NCBI RefSeq assembly: GCF_040786285.1 | Contig: NZ_JBFMKQ010000001.1 | Span: 1,116,001-1,180,000, forward strand | Length of the DNA stretch: 64,000 bases | From: Aquimarina sp040786285 | Lineage (GTDB): Bacteria; Bacteroidota; Bacteroidia; Flavobacteriales; Flavobacteriaceae | Direction of reading: 5' to 3' | In this document: positions 34,907 to 43,410 of the stretch, in pieces | Layout of the letters: each line of letters starts with the position of its first letter | Numbering within the stretch: the stretch's first letter is position 1 | Translations under genes and position numbers: made by a program | The notes under the pieces: generated by a model | What the model was told of the DNA's origin: nothing | Database searches by the model: none | What the model saw: the letters and a program-made list of their open reading frames with translations, nothing else

Positions 34907-37603
34907 ATGAAAAATCTAACTACTACTCTTATACTGCTATTTATAGCAGTGTTTTCCTATTCCCAGACCCCATGTCAAAATGGATTGGCTGGTTCTTTTC
35001 CCTGTAATGATTACGATTTAATGTCTCAAATTACGCTATCTCAGATGAGCGCAGGCGCTGGTAATGATAGCTGGGGATGGACAGATCCTACTAACGGAAA
35101 TGAATACGCACTTATTGGTCTTAATAACGGAACCGCATTTATAGACATATCTAATCCAACTAATCCGGTTTATCTGGGTAAATTACCGACAGCTACGAGT
35201 AATAGCTCCTGGCGAGATGTAAAAGTATATAAAGATCATGCTTTTATTGTAAGTGAAGCTTCTGGTCATGGAATGCAGGTTTTTGATCTTACTCGACTAC
35301 GTAATGTATCAAACCCACCTCAAACATTTACCGCCGATACTCGATATACAGAATTTGGGAATGCCCATAATATTGTAATTAACGAAGACACCGGCTATGC
35401 ATATGTTGTTGGTGCACAAAGAAATTCTGGACCATACAGAGGAGGTCCTCTTTTTATTAATATTCAAGATCCTAAAAACCCAATTAATGCCGGTGGATTT
35501 CTATCTGGCGGACAAAGAGCATATACTCATGATGCCCAGGTAGTAACCTATACGGGTCCTGATGCTACGTATTCGGGTAGAGAAATACTAATTGGTAGTA
35601 ACGAGATCGAAGTCGTAATAGCCGATATTACTGATAAAGCTAACCCGGTTACACTATCCACTATAAAATATTCTGATGTAGGATATACACACCAGGGATG
35701 GTTTACCGAAGATATGAGATATTTTATACTGGGCGACGAAACCGATGAACAAGGAGTAGGTTTTAATACCAGGACAGTAATCTTTGATTTTCTGGATTTA
35801 AATAACCCTAAAGAGCATATGACTTATACAGGTCCTACAGCTGCCATAGATCATAATGGATATGTAAAAGGAGATAAATTCTACCTGGCTAATTATAGAG
35901 CAGGTATTAGAGTGATAGACATTTCTGATATAGGTAATAAAAATATTACAGAGATAGGTTCTTTTGACACCTATCCATCTAGTAATGGAGCAGCATTTAA
36001 TGGTGTTTGGAATGTTTATCCTTATTTTAATAGTGGAAATATAGTGATCAGTGATATCGAAGGCGGGTTTTTCTTAGTGAAACAAAGTACTCCCGTTGTA
36101 TGTCAAGCTACTACACCAACATCGGTTTCAGCTTCTAATGTAGGGTCAACAGATGCTACTATAAGTTGGAACCCGGTTGCTGGAGCAACGTATGATGTTA
36201 GATATCGTGTTGCAGGCACTTCTTCATGGACTACTGCCCAGGTTTCAGGAACTTCATATACCATTTCTGGACTTTCACCAACGACTCAGTATGAGGCTCA
36301 GGTAAGAAGTAAATGCTCAGGAGGTAGTACTTCTCAATATAGTAGCTCTATCAATTTCACAACCATAGCCGTACAATTAAATTATTGTGATTCTAATGGA
36401 AACAATGTTTCTGATGAATACATTAGTAACGTATCATTAGGTTCCATAAATAATAGTACAGGAGCTTCTTCTGGAGGATATGTTTTTTATAGTAACATAA
36501 CGACCAATCTGGCAAAAGCAAGTGCAAATACAATTACTATTACTCCAACATGGACTGGTACAATATATAGCGAAGGGTATAGCGTGTGGATTGATTACAA
36601 TCAAGATGGAGATTTTGCAGATTCCGGAGAGCAAGTATGGTCGCAAAGTGCCACCAGAAATACTCCTGTAGCAGGAACATTTACCATCCCTTCAAATGCA
36701 GCGCTTGGATCAACCAGGATGAGGGTTTCAATGAAATATAACGGGATCCCAACATCATGCGAATCATTTCAATATGGAGAAGTTGAAGATTATATAGTTA
36801 ATATAACCGATGATGGAGGCCCAGGAGGAAACGCATGTACAGGTGGTATATCTTCCTTTCCTTACAACCAAGGATTTGAAAATACCTTAGGCTCATGGAC
36901 ACAGTCATTGGCAGATGATATAGATTGGACAGTAGATTCTAATGGAACTCCTTCCAGAAATACGGGACCAGCAAGTGCAGATCAAGGCACCTATTATGTT
37001 TATGTAGAAGCCTCAGGAAACGGAACAGGATATCCCAATAAGCAAGCAATATTAATATCACCTTGTTTTGATCTTAGTAGTGCATCTTCTGCAACATTCT
37101 CATTTGCTTACCACATGTTTGGTGCTACCGATATGGGAAGTATAGCGGTTGAAGCATCATCAGATGATGGAGCTTCCTGGACAAGCATATGGAGTCAGAC
37201 AGGTAATCAAGGAAATTCGTGGAACACGATTAATCTTAATATCTCTCAATATACGGGTGGTGCATTAAAATTAAGATTCAATAGAGTAACAGGATCTACC
37301 TGGCAAGCCGATATAGCAATTGATGATATTTCGATTACTAGTGATAGTACAGTAAATAGTACAGCGGCTGTGCAGAATAAGGTGAAATTAATTATTTACC
37401 CTAATCCGGTTACTGAAGCTATTAATATATCCCCTTCGATTAATAAATCTGCAAATTTTGAAATTAGAAACTTCTTAGGGCAATTGATAAAAGAAGGTAC
37501 CGTTATTAATACTATAGATGTAAATAGTTTAAAATCGGGTGCATATTTCTTAAGAATTGTTACCGATAATAAAGTTTTATCAAGTCGTTTTGTCAAGAAA
37601 TAA
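34907..37603 (+). CDS. T9SS-secreted LVIVD/choice-of-anchor B protein with FN3 and GEVED domains
   Basis: 898 residues. Signal peptide (MKNLTTTLILLFIAVFSYSQ), then an LVIVD propeller (about 25-395) that closely parallels the preceding lipoprotein, including the same His motifs (His121 in G-H-G-M, His154 in A-H-N). A fibronectin type III domain follows (about 400-485), then a GEVED domain (about 490-640, with D-Y-N-Q-D-G-D-F and Y-G-E-V-E-D-Y), a MAM/jelly-roll-like domain (about 655-810) and a type A T9SS sorting domain (I-Y-P-N-P-V at about 828, ending F-V-K-K). It should be exported across the outer membrane and attached to the surface or released, unlike its lipid-anchored sister. Confidence 0.9.
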   Translation: MKNLTTTLILLFIAVFSYSQTPCQNGLAGSFPCNDYDLMSQITLSQMSAGAGNDSWGWTDPTNGNEYALIGLNNGTAFIDISNPTNPVYLGKLPTATSNSSWRDVKVYKDHAFIVSEASGHGMQVFDLTRLRNVSNPPQTFTADTRYTEFGNAHNIVINEDTGYAYVVGAQRNSGPYRGGPLFINIQDPKNPINAGGFLSGGQRAYTHDAQVVTYTGPDATYSGREILIGSNEIEVVIADITDKANPVTLSTIKYSDVGYTHQGWFTEDMRYFILGDETDEQGVGFNTRTVIFDFLDLNNPKEHMTYTGPTAAIDHNGYVKGDKFYLANYRAGIRVIDISDIGNKNITEIGSFDTYPSSNGAAFNGVWNVYPYFNSGNIVISDIEGGFFLVKQSTPVVCQATTPTSVSASNVGSTDATISWNPVAGATYDVRYRVAGTSSWTTAQVSGTSYTISGLSPTTQYEAQVRSKCSGGSTSQYSSSINFTTIAVQLNYCDSNGNNVSDEYISNVSLGSINNSTGASSGGYVFYSNITTNLAKASANTITITPTWTGTIYSEGYSVWIDYNQDGDFADSGEQVWSQSATRNTPVAGTFTIPSNAALGSTRMRVSMKYNGIPTSCESFQYGEVEDYIVNITDDGGPGGNACTGGISSFPYNQGFENTLGSWTQSLADDIDWTVDSNGTPSRNTGPASADQGTYYVYVEASGNGTGYPNKQAILISPCFDLSSASSATFSFAYHMFGATDMGSIAVEASSDDGASWTSIWSQTGNQGNSWNTINLNISQYTGGALKLRFNRVTGSTWQADIAIDDISITSDSTVNSTAAVQNKVKLIIYPNPVTEAINISPSINKSANFEIRNFLGQLIKEGTVINTIDVNSLKSGAYFLRIVTDNKVLSSRFVKK

Positions 37604-37630
37604 GGATAAAACAAATAAAGATTTAAAAAA

Positions 37631-39004
37631 ATGAAATTTTCTAAGTACGCTTTACTTTGGTTATTTGTTTCTTCAATGCTAGTTACGGGATGTAGCAGTG
37701 ATGATAATGAAGCACAAAATCCAGTTAGCGAGCCAGATCCAGATCCTGTTCAGGAAGTCGATGACCAGATTGACTGGGTTAAAACCTTCGGAGGAACTAA
37801 TGAAGATAATGCTTTATCACTAGTTGAGGCTAGTGATGGGGCTTATGTTCTTGCTGGATATACACAAAGTATTGATGGAGAGATTACCGATAAAACTGCT
37901 ACCGATAGTGATTATTGGGTGTTAAAAATCTCGAAAAGCGGAAGTGTTTTATGGAGTAAAACCTATGGAGGCTCTGCAGATGATAGAGCCGAAAAAATTA
38001 TCAACACTACCGATGGAGGATACGCACTAGTAGGATATAGCCGAAGTTTAGACGAAGATGTGGCGGCAAATGCCGGCCTGCAAGACTATTGGATTGTAAA
38101 ACTGGATTCCGAAGGAAATATACTTTGGGAAAAGAGTTTTGGATTCTCTGGTATTGATAGAGCATTTTCTGTTGTGCAAACACAAGATGGTGGATATTTT
38201 ATAACCGGATTTCTTGATGTAACAGCAAGTGGCGGTGATGGTAATGATAATCGAAGTAGTTCACAAAGACATGGAGTAGGAGAATTCTGGGGGATTAAAC
38301 TTGATGCCATGGGAGAAAAAGAATGGCGACGCTATTATGGTGGAACCAATAATGATCGAAGCTATGATGCTGTTCAAACTCAAGATGGAGGCTTTTTAAT
38401 GATAGGCTCTTCAGAGAGTGTCGATTTTGATATTACCGATAGTAAAGGAAGTTATGACTTTTGGGCAGTAAAAATTAATGCCGAAGGCACTAAGCTATGG
38501 CAAAAATCATTTGGCGGATCCGAGATTGATGTAGGTTATGCCATTGCTGATAGTGGAGACGGAAAATTTCTTATCGTAGGAGATTCAAGAAGCCAAGATG
38601 GTGATATTTCTAAAGCTAAAGGAAATGCAGATCTTTGGGTAATCCAAATAGATGGAAATGGTAATCTAATTTGGGAAAAATCTATAGGAGGCACCGAATT
38701 TGACACAGGTAGAAGTATCTCTAAAATGCAAAATGGAAATTATATCATTACCGGTAATTCAAGAAGTAGTAATGTTGATATAACACAAAACAGAGGGCAA
38801 AGTGATGCTTTGAGCGTGATCATCAACAGTAATGGAGAAATACAATGGAAAACGGTTAGTGGAGGTAGCCTCGCAGAATTTGGAGAAGGTTGTATAGAAA
38901 CTAGTGACCAAAAAATAGTGATTGTAGGTAACTCTGAAAGTAGTGACTTTGATATCCCAAACAATAAAGGATCCAAAGACGCATTAATTATTAAATACAA
39001 ATAA
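37631..39004 (+). CDS. Propeller-like repeat lipoprotein
   Basis: A 457-residue lipoprotein (lipobox V-T-G-C followed by S-S-D-D-N). After an acidic linker (residues 25-45), about eight repeats of roughly 50 residues follow, with the pattern W-x-K-x-(F/Y)-G-G-x-x-x-D-x-x-x-x-x...D-G-G-(Y/F)-x-(I/L)-x-G-x-(S/T)-x-S. This is a beta-propeller-type fold seen in many Bacteroidota surface proteins. It lies 27 bp after the secreted LVIVD gene and 10 bp before the MbnP-like gene, so it is almost certainly co-transcribed with them. No enzymatic motif is visible; a binding or scaffold role is inferred. Confidence 0.75.
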   Translation: MKFSKYALLWLFVSSMLVTGCSSDDNEAQNPVSEPDPDPVQEVDDQIDWVKTFGGTNEDNALSLVEASDGAYVLAGYTQSIDGEITDKTATDSDYWVLKISKSGSVLWSKTYGGSADDRAEKIINTTDGGYALVGYSRSLDEDVAANAGLQDYWIVKLDSEGNILWEKSFGFSGIDRAFSVVQTQDGGYFITGFLDVTASGGDGNDNRSSSQRHGVGEFWGIKLDAMGEKEWRRYYGGTNNDRSYDAVQTQDGGFLMIGSSESVDFDITDSKGSYDFWAVKINAEGTKLWQKSFGGSEIDVGYAIADSGDGKFLIVGDSRSQDGDISKAKGNADLWVIQIDGNGNLIWEKSIGGTEFDTGRSISKMQNGNYIITGNSRSSNVDITQNRGQSDALSVIINSNGEIQWKTVSGGSLAEFGEGCIETSDQKIVIVGNSESSDFDIPNNKGSKDALIIKYK

Positions 39005-39014
39005 TAAACACACA

Positions 39015-39794
39015 ATGAAAAAAATAATATATATCTTTTTAGCAATCGTAATAAGTGTAATATCATGTAAAGATGATGATGATAATGCTATTACACCACC
39101 AGAAACATTTGGTACTGTTGCACTTGATTTTAAAAACACAATTAATAATACCGGTATCGAATTAGGTACAGATTCATATACCAATCAAAGTAATGAAGAG
39201 TATACCATTTCTGAATTAAAATATATCATAAGTAATATTGTTTTAATTAAAGCCAATGGCGAAGAGTTTATATATCCAGTAGATCGAAGCTACTTTGTAA
39301 TTAATCAAGAAGTAGTAGCAAGTCAAAAAATTAGTCTTTCGGACATAAACGCTGGAGAATATACTAAAATTAGATTTGGTTTTGGAGTAGAGGCATCTAA
39401 ATACCCATTTGAGTCGGGTATGGCTGATTTTATTCCTACTGCAGAAGATAATGGGATGTTATGGTCTTGGTCGGCTGGATATAAATTCCTTAAATTTGAA
39501 GGAACATTTACATTTGGTCCAAAAATCGATGAACCTTTTATAATTCATGTGGGGAGTCATGGAGCTACATTAGATAATTATCAAGAAATAACAGTAGAGT
39601 TGCCTGAAGCATTAACCATAGCAGAATCATCATCACCAGAGGTGGCAATAAATGTTGATGTAGCAAAGATTTTTGATAGCACAAACACACACTCTTTAGA
39701 TAAAGCAAGTAATGTACAGGTAGATCCTATAAATGCTCCAATAATTGCTAAAAACATAAGCACCATGTTTAGCGTAACTGGTGTTACTAATTAA
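39015..39794 (+). CDS. MbnP-like copper-associated lipoprotein
   Basis: A 259-residue lipoprotein (lipobox V-I-S-C followed by K-D-D-D-D-N). Two thirds match the MbnP family: L-D-F-K-N-T, Y-T-I-S-E-L-K-Y-I-I-S-N-I, then G-M-L-W-S-W-S-A-G-Y-K-F-L-K-F-E-G with Trp150 and Trp152. In characterised pairs, MbnH (a MauG-like di-haem enzyme) oxidises a Trp of MbnP to kynurenine, creating a copper site; the W-S-W segment is the natural candidate here. The next gene overlaps this one by 14 bp and encodes the matching di-haem protein. The exact modified residue cannot be decided from sequence. Confidence 0.85.
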   Translation: MKKIIYIFLAIVISVISCKDDDDNAITPPETFGTVALDFKNTINNTGIELGTDSYTNQSNEEYTISELKYIISNIVLIKANGEEFIYPVDRSYFVINQEVVASQKISLSDINAGEYTKIRFGFGVEASKYPFESGMADFIPTAEDNGMLWSWSAGYKFLKFEGTFTFGPKIDEPFIIHVGSHGATLDNYQEITVELPEALTIAESSSPEVAINVDVAKIFDSTNTHSLDKASNVQVDPINAPIIAKNISTMFSVTGVTN

Positions 39795-40872
39795 AATAAC
39801 GTTGAAATTAATCGCATACTACATAATAGTTATCCTTTTTGGAGCTTCATGCAGCTCCGAAAAGGATGATTATGTTTCTATTACACCTCCAGAAGAAGAG
39901 ATTGAAAATGCTAAGTTAGAATTTACGGTTCCGGCAAATTTTCCCGAACCTAGTTATAACGTTTCACTCAATCCCCCTACCGAAAAAGGATTCGAATTAG
40001 GGAAAAAACTGTTTTATGAAGGTAAACTAGCATCCGATGGTGTAATATCCTGTGGGTTTTGTCATATACAAGATTTTGCGTTTACTCATCATACTCATAT
40101 TGTTAGTCATGGTGTAGACGGTGCTTTAGGTACACGTAATGCGCAGCCATTACATAACATGGCATTTATGAAAGAATTTACATGGGATGGTGCCGTAATG
40201 CATTTAGATTTGCAACCTATTGTACCTATTACTGCAGAGGTAGAAATGAATGAAACCTTTAACAGTATTCTTAAAAAATTAGAAGATGAACCAGAATACG
40301 TAAAACTATTTGCCGAAGCATTCGAAGATCAAAAAATTAATTCTGAGAATATGCTCAAAGCCCTTTCTCAATTTATGATCATGATGGTTTCTGCTAATTC
40401 TAAATATGATAAGATAGAAAGAAATGAAGGTTCTGTTTTTACCGATGATGAAAAAGCAGGTTTCGATCTTTTTAATGCAAAATGTGCTTCTTGTCACTCT
40501 GGAACACTTTTTACAGATCAGTCATATCGTAACAATGGACTTGCTGTAGACCCGCAGTATAACGATATTGGAAGAAAACGCGTAACAGGATTTGAAGCAG
40601 ATATGCAAAAATTCAAGGTACCAAGCCTAAGAAATATTGAACTTACGTTTCCGTACATGCATGACGGTAGATTTACAACATTAGACGATGTTTTAAATCA
40701 CTACAGCGACGGTATGGTAGATTCAGAAACCTTAGATCCAATGTTTAAGGATGAAAGTGGTAGTGTTGTTGGGATACCAATGACAGATATAGAAAAACAA
40801 CAAATCATAGCGTTTCTAAAAACGTTAACAGATGATGATTTTCTTAATGATCAGCGTTTTGCAGAATTTTGA
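39781..40872 (+). CDS. MbnH/MauG-like di-haem cytochrome c peroxidase family protein
   Basis: 363 residues from GTG 39781. A TTG at 39802 is an equally possible start and would remove the 14-bp overlap with the MbnP-like gene. The N-terminus is a lipoprotein signal (F-G-A-S-C). Two haem c sites are present: C-G-F-C-H (91-95) and C-A-S-C-H (235-239). The spacing and the P-Y-M-H-D-G-R-F and M-H-D motifs fit the CCP/MauG family. With the adjacent MbnP-like protein, the likely role is oxidative maturation of that partner, not peroxide removal. It lies in the periplasm or on the outer-membrane inner face. It is convergent with the GNAT gene, 9 bp apart. Confidence 0.87.
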   Translation: MLLIKITLKLIAYYIIVILFGASCSSEKDDYVSITPPEEEIENAKLEFTVPANFPEPSYNVSLNPPTEKGFELGKKLFYEGKLASDGVISCGFCHIQDFAFTHHTHIVSHGVDGALGTRNAQPLHNMAFMKEFTWDGAVMHLDLQPIVPITAEVEMNETFNSILKKLEDEPEYVKLFAEAFEDQKINSENMLKALSQFMIMMVSANSKYDKIERNEGSVFTDDEKAGFDLFNAKCASCHSGTLFTDQSYRNNGLAVDPQYNDIGRKRVTGFEADMQKFKVPSLRNIELTFPYMHDGRFTTLDDVLNHYSDGMVDSETLDPMFKDESGSVVGIPMTDIEKQQIIAFLKTLTDDDFLNDQRFAEF

Positions 40873-40881
40873 TTACGTATA

Positions 40882-41424
40882 TTATTTCCAATCCCATTGC
40901 ACTATGTGCCAGGTAATACCTTTAGCATCATATACAAGCAAATCTGTAAATCCTACAGTATAGTGTGCTTGTAATGAACGATTATTGTTTGCAGCGACTT
41001 CTGTAATGAGTAGGTTGTACTTCGACTTTAATTCATCTCTCATTTTATGATATAGCCCCTTAAATATTCCTTGTTTTCGATAGGCTTTGTCAATGCATAT
41101 TTGGCCCATAACAACATACGATATTTTATCACCTATTTGCCTGTCTATTTTGTCAAACATGGGCTTTAAAACCTCGATGTCATTTTTAAAATCTTTAACC
41201 ATTGATAAGGCGTACCCAACAACATTGTCGTCATCTTTTGCTATGATATGAGGCTGTAGGTCATTCATTCTTTTTAAAATATCCAGGTCATGTTGTACGG
41301 TTACAAAGCCTTCTTTTTGTTTTTCGGTGATAGAAATTGAAGAAGGTAAGTTATGATGTTGAAGCTGGATAATTTGCTCTAATTCATCAATAGTAGATGT
41401 GCAGGTGTAGTCAATCTTTTTCAT
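40882..41424 (-). CDS. GNAT family N-acetyltransferase
   Basis: 180 residues from the ATG at 41424, where the family-like sequence starts. The acetyl-CoA site is Q-I-C-I-D-K-A-Y-R-K-Q-G-I-F, a variant of the Q/R-x-x-G-x-G/A loop with Gln-Gly-Ile, followed by E-V-A-A-N-N-N-R-S-L-Q-A-H-Y and G-F. The acceptor substrate is unknown. It is divergent from bioF, with starts about 80 bp apart, and convergent with the di-haem gene; it does not look functionally tied to either. Confidence 0.8.
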   Translation of the reverse strand: MKKIDYTCTSTIDELEQIIQLQHHNLPSSISITEKQKEGFVTVQHDLDILKRMNDLQPHIIAKDDDNVVGYALSMVKDFKNDIEVLKPMFDKIDRQIGDKISYVVMGQICIDKAYRKQGIFKGLYHKMRDELKSKYNLLITEVAANNNRSLQAHYTVGFTDLLVYDAKGITWHIVQWDWK

Positions 41425-41471
41425 TCTGATATGGATACTTAAAGATGCCTCAATAAAGTTAATGCATTGTC

Positions 41472-41479
41472 TATCTTTG
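41472..41479 (+). promoter_or_regulatory. Promoter -7 element of bioF
   Basis: TATCTTTG fits TAnnTTTG; transcription would begin around 41484, just upstream of the TTG start codon at 41503. This argues against the longer reading frame that opens at 41467. Confidence 0.55.
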
Positions 41480-41502
41480 TAAAGATAAATAAAGCAAAAG
41501 GA

Positions 41503-42657
41503 TTGAAAACATTTCCTAACAAACTGACAAAAAAAGTAGATCAACGTAAAGAAAGTAGTGCTTTGCGAAAACTTTCAGAGCAAAACAACCTGGTCGATTT
41601 TTCATCTAATGATTACCTGGGCTTTGCGTCATCAAGCATAATTTTCGATAGGTCACATCAATTATTGATTGAAAAAAAAATATATCAAAATGGAGCAACA
41701 GGTTCTCGTCTATTGTCTGGCAATCATAAATTATATACAAAAACAGAGAAAATACTCGCTGATTTTCATAATACCGAAGCGTCATTGATCTTTAATTCTG
41801 GATATGATGCTAATGTTGGCTTTTTTTCTTCGGTGCCTCAAAGAGGGGATTTGATTTTTTATGATGAATTGATCCATGCCTCGATTCGGGACGGAATCCA
41901 AATGAGTAATGCAAAAGCGTATAAATTTGCACATAATGATTTAGAAAATCTTCGCTGGCACATTGAGCGTAGTCGAAATATAAACAACAATGACAAAGAA
42001 ATATATGTTGTAACCGAATCAGTTTTCTCTATGGATGGAGATTCGCCTGATCTTAAAGGTTTTGTTGATTTTTGCGAATCCAATGGGTATTACCTAGTTG
42101 TAGACGAAGCCCATGCTACCGGAATCTTGGGAGAGAAAGGTGTGGGGCTGCTTCAGCAACTTGGGTTAGAAAATCAAGTATTTGCAAGGATCAATACCTT
42201 TGGTAAGGCGTTAGGGTGTCACGGAGCAGTGATTTTAGGATCAGAAAAATTAAAAGGCTTTTTGGTAAATTTTGCCAGAAGTTTTATCTACACTACCGGA
42301 TTGCCACCACATTCATTGGCCACAATCCAATCGGCTTACCAAGAATTACAAAGTACAACTGAAATTGAAAAACTACACCAAAATATACAGTTTTTCAATA
42401 AAAAAATAGAAACTACAAATCTAAAATCTAGATTTATTGAAAGTAATTCTGCAATACATTGTTGTATTGTTTCTGGTAATGAAAATGTAAAAAATATTGC
42501 TACCAAAATTAAAGAACTAGGATTCGATGTAAAACCTATTTTATCACCTACAGTGCCAAAAGGTAAAGAACGATTGCGTTTTTGCCTTCATAGTTTTAAT
42601 TCTAAAGAGGAAATTAGCGAAGTTTTAGAGTTGTTGGCTACCTTTGTTTCAAAATAA
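41503..42657 (+). CDS. bioF: 8-amino-7-oxononanoate synthase
   Basis: A 384-residue PLP enzyme that condenses pimeloyl thioester with alanine, the first committed biotin step. Motifs: F-S-S-N-D-Y-L-G, G-S-R-L-L-S-G-N-H, D-E-A-H-A-T-G and the PLP Lys235 in T-F-G-K-A-L-G-C-H-G. No ATG fits the N-terminus. A TTG at 41503 (K-T-F-P-N-K-L follows) gives the usual family start and lies just after the promoter, so I prefer it. It is followed by bioD at 26 bp and bioA; the locus continues with a ketoacyl synthase and bioB. Confidence 0.93.
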   Translation: MKTFPNKLTKKVDQRKESSALRKLSEQNNLVDFSSNDYLGFASSSIIFDRSHQLLIEKKIYQNGATGSRLLSGNHKLYTKTEKILADFHNTEASLIFNSGYDANVGFFSSVPQRGDLIFYDELIHASIRDGIQMSNAKAYKFAHNDLENLRWHIERSRNINNNDKEIYVVTESVFSMDGDSPDLKGFVDFCESNGYYLVVDEAHATGILGEKGVGLLQQLGLENQVFARINTFGKALGCHGAVILGSEKLKGFLVNFARSFIYTTGLPPHSLATIQSAYQELQSTTEIEKLHQNIQFFNKKIETTNLKSRFIESNSAIHCCIVSGNENVKNIATKIKELGFDVKPILSPTVPKGKERLRFCLHSFNSKEEISEVLELLATFVSK

Positions 42658-42683
42658 AAAAACGAAGCATTGCTAAGAGGCTT

Positions 42684-43301
42684 ATGAAAAAAATATTCAT
42701 TACAGGAATAGGAACCGAAGTTGGAAAAACAATTGCTTCAGCAATCGTGGTCGAAGCATTGCAAGCAGATTATTTTAAACCTATACAAGCAGGAGATTTA
42801 GAATTTTCTGACACCGACAAAGTTAAGCGACTAGTATCTAATCCAAAATCACATTTTCATAACAATAGTTATGCATTACATACTCCGATGAGTCCGCACG
42901 CCGCTGCAGAAATTGATGAAATAACTATTAACATCGATAAAATTATTCTTCCGGAAACGGATAATAATTTAGTAATTGAAGGCGCAGGAGGCTTGTTGGT
43001 GCCTCTAAATAATACCGAAACTATAGTAGATATTATAAAGTCAGAGTATAAGGTTATTGTAGTATCTAGACATTATTTAGGAAGTATTAACCATACTTTG
43101 ATGACCTTAGAGATTTTGAAAAATAAAGGATACAATCCTGCGATCATTTTTAATGGAGAAGAGCACAAAACTACCGAAGACATTATCAAAAAAATGACAG
43201 GAATTCAAGTGATAGGTAGAATTAATAATGAACCTTATTTTGATAAAGTCGTAGTTAAAGAGTATGCAGAATTGTTTAAAGATACGTTAGAATCGTTTTA
43301 A
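42684..43301 (+). CDS. bioD: Dethiobiotin synthase
   Basis: A 205-residue ATP-dependent carboxylase closing the ureido ring of dethiobiotin. P-loop G-I-G-T-E-V-G-K-T near the N-terminus, then K-P-I-Q-A-G, the P-M-S-P-H-A-A-A segment and E-G-A-G-G-L-L-V-P-L. It is a little shorter than E. coli BioD (225). The order bioF-bioD-bioA is kept, with a hairpin repeat between bioD and bioA. Confidence 0.95.
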   Translation: MKKIFITGIGTEVGKTIASAIVVEALQADYFKPIQAGDLEFSDTDKVKRLVSNPKSHFHNNSYALHTPMSPHAAAEIDEITINIDKIILPETDNNLVIEGAGGLLVPLNNTETIVDIIKSEYKVIVVSRHYLGSINHTLMTLEILKNKGYNPAIIFNGEEHKTTEDIIKKMTGIQVIGRINNEPYFDKVVVKEYAELFKDTLESF

Positions 43302-43360
43302 TTTGTAATTCCGGTGTGCCACATTGAGCTCGTAGAAATGTAGGCCGGAATCCATATGAT
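43302..43360. repeat. Hairpin repeat, family B, copy 2
   Basis: The outer arms ATTCCGG (43308-43314) and CCGGAAT (43345-43351) and the inner arms ACATT (43321-43325) and AATGT (43337-43341) are complementary around GAGCTCGTAGA. The stem sequence differs from copy 1 (2210-2253), yet pairing is kept. Its place between two operon genes means that it is probably transcribed. Confidence 0.75.
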
Positions 43361-43410
43361 ACACAGGGTTAAACTTAATAAGATTTTTGCCCTCGCGAAT
43401 GAATATAATT

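Noticed and set aside
39015..40872. Possibility of a full methanobactin operon
   Set aside because: Only MbnP- and MbnH-like genes are visible; no MbnA precursor or MbnB/MbnC-like gene exists in the flanks.
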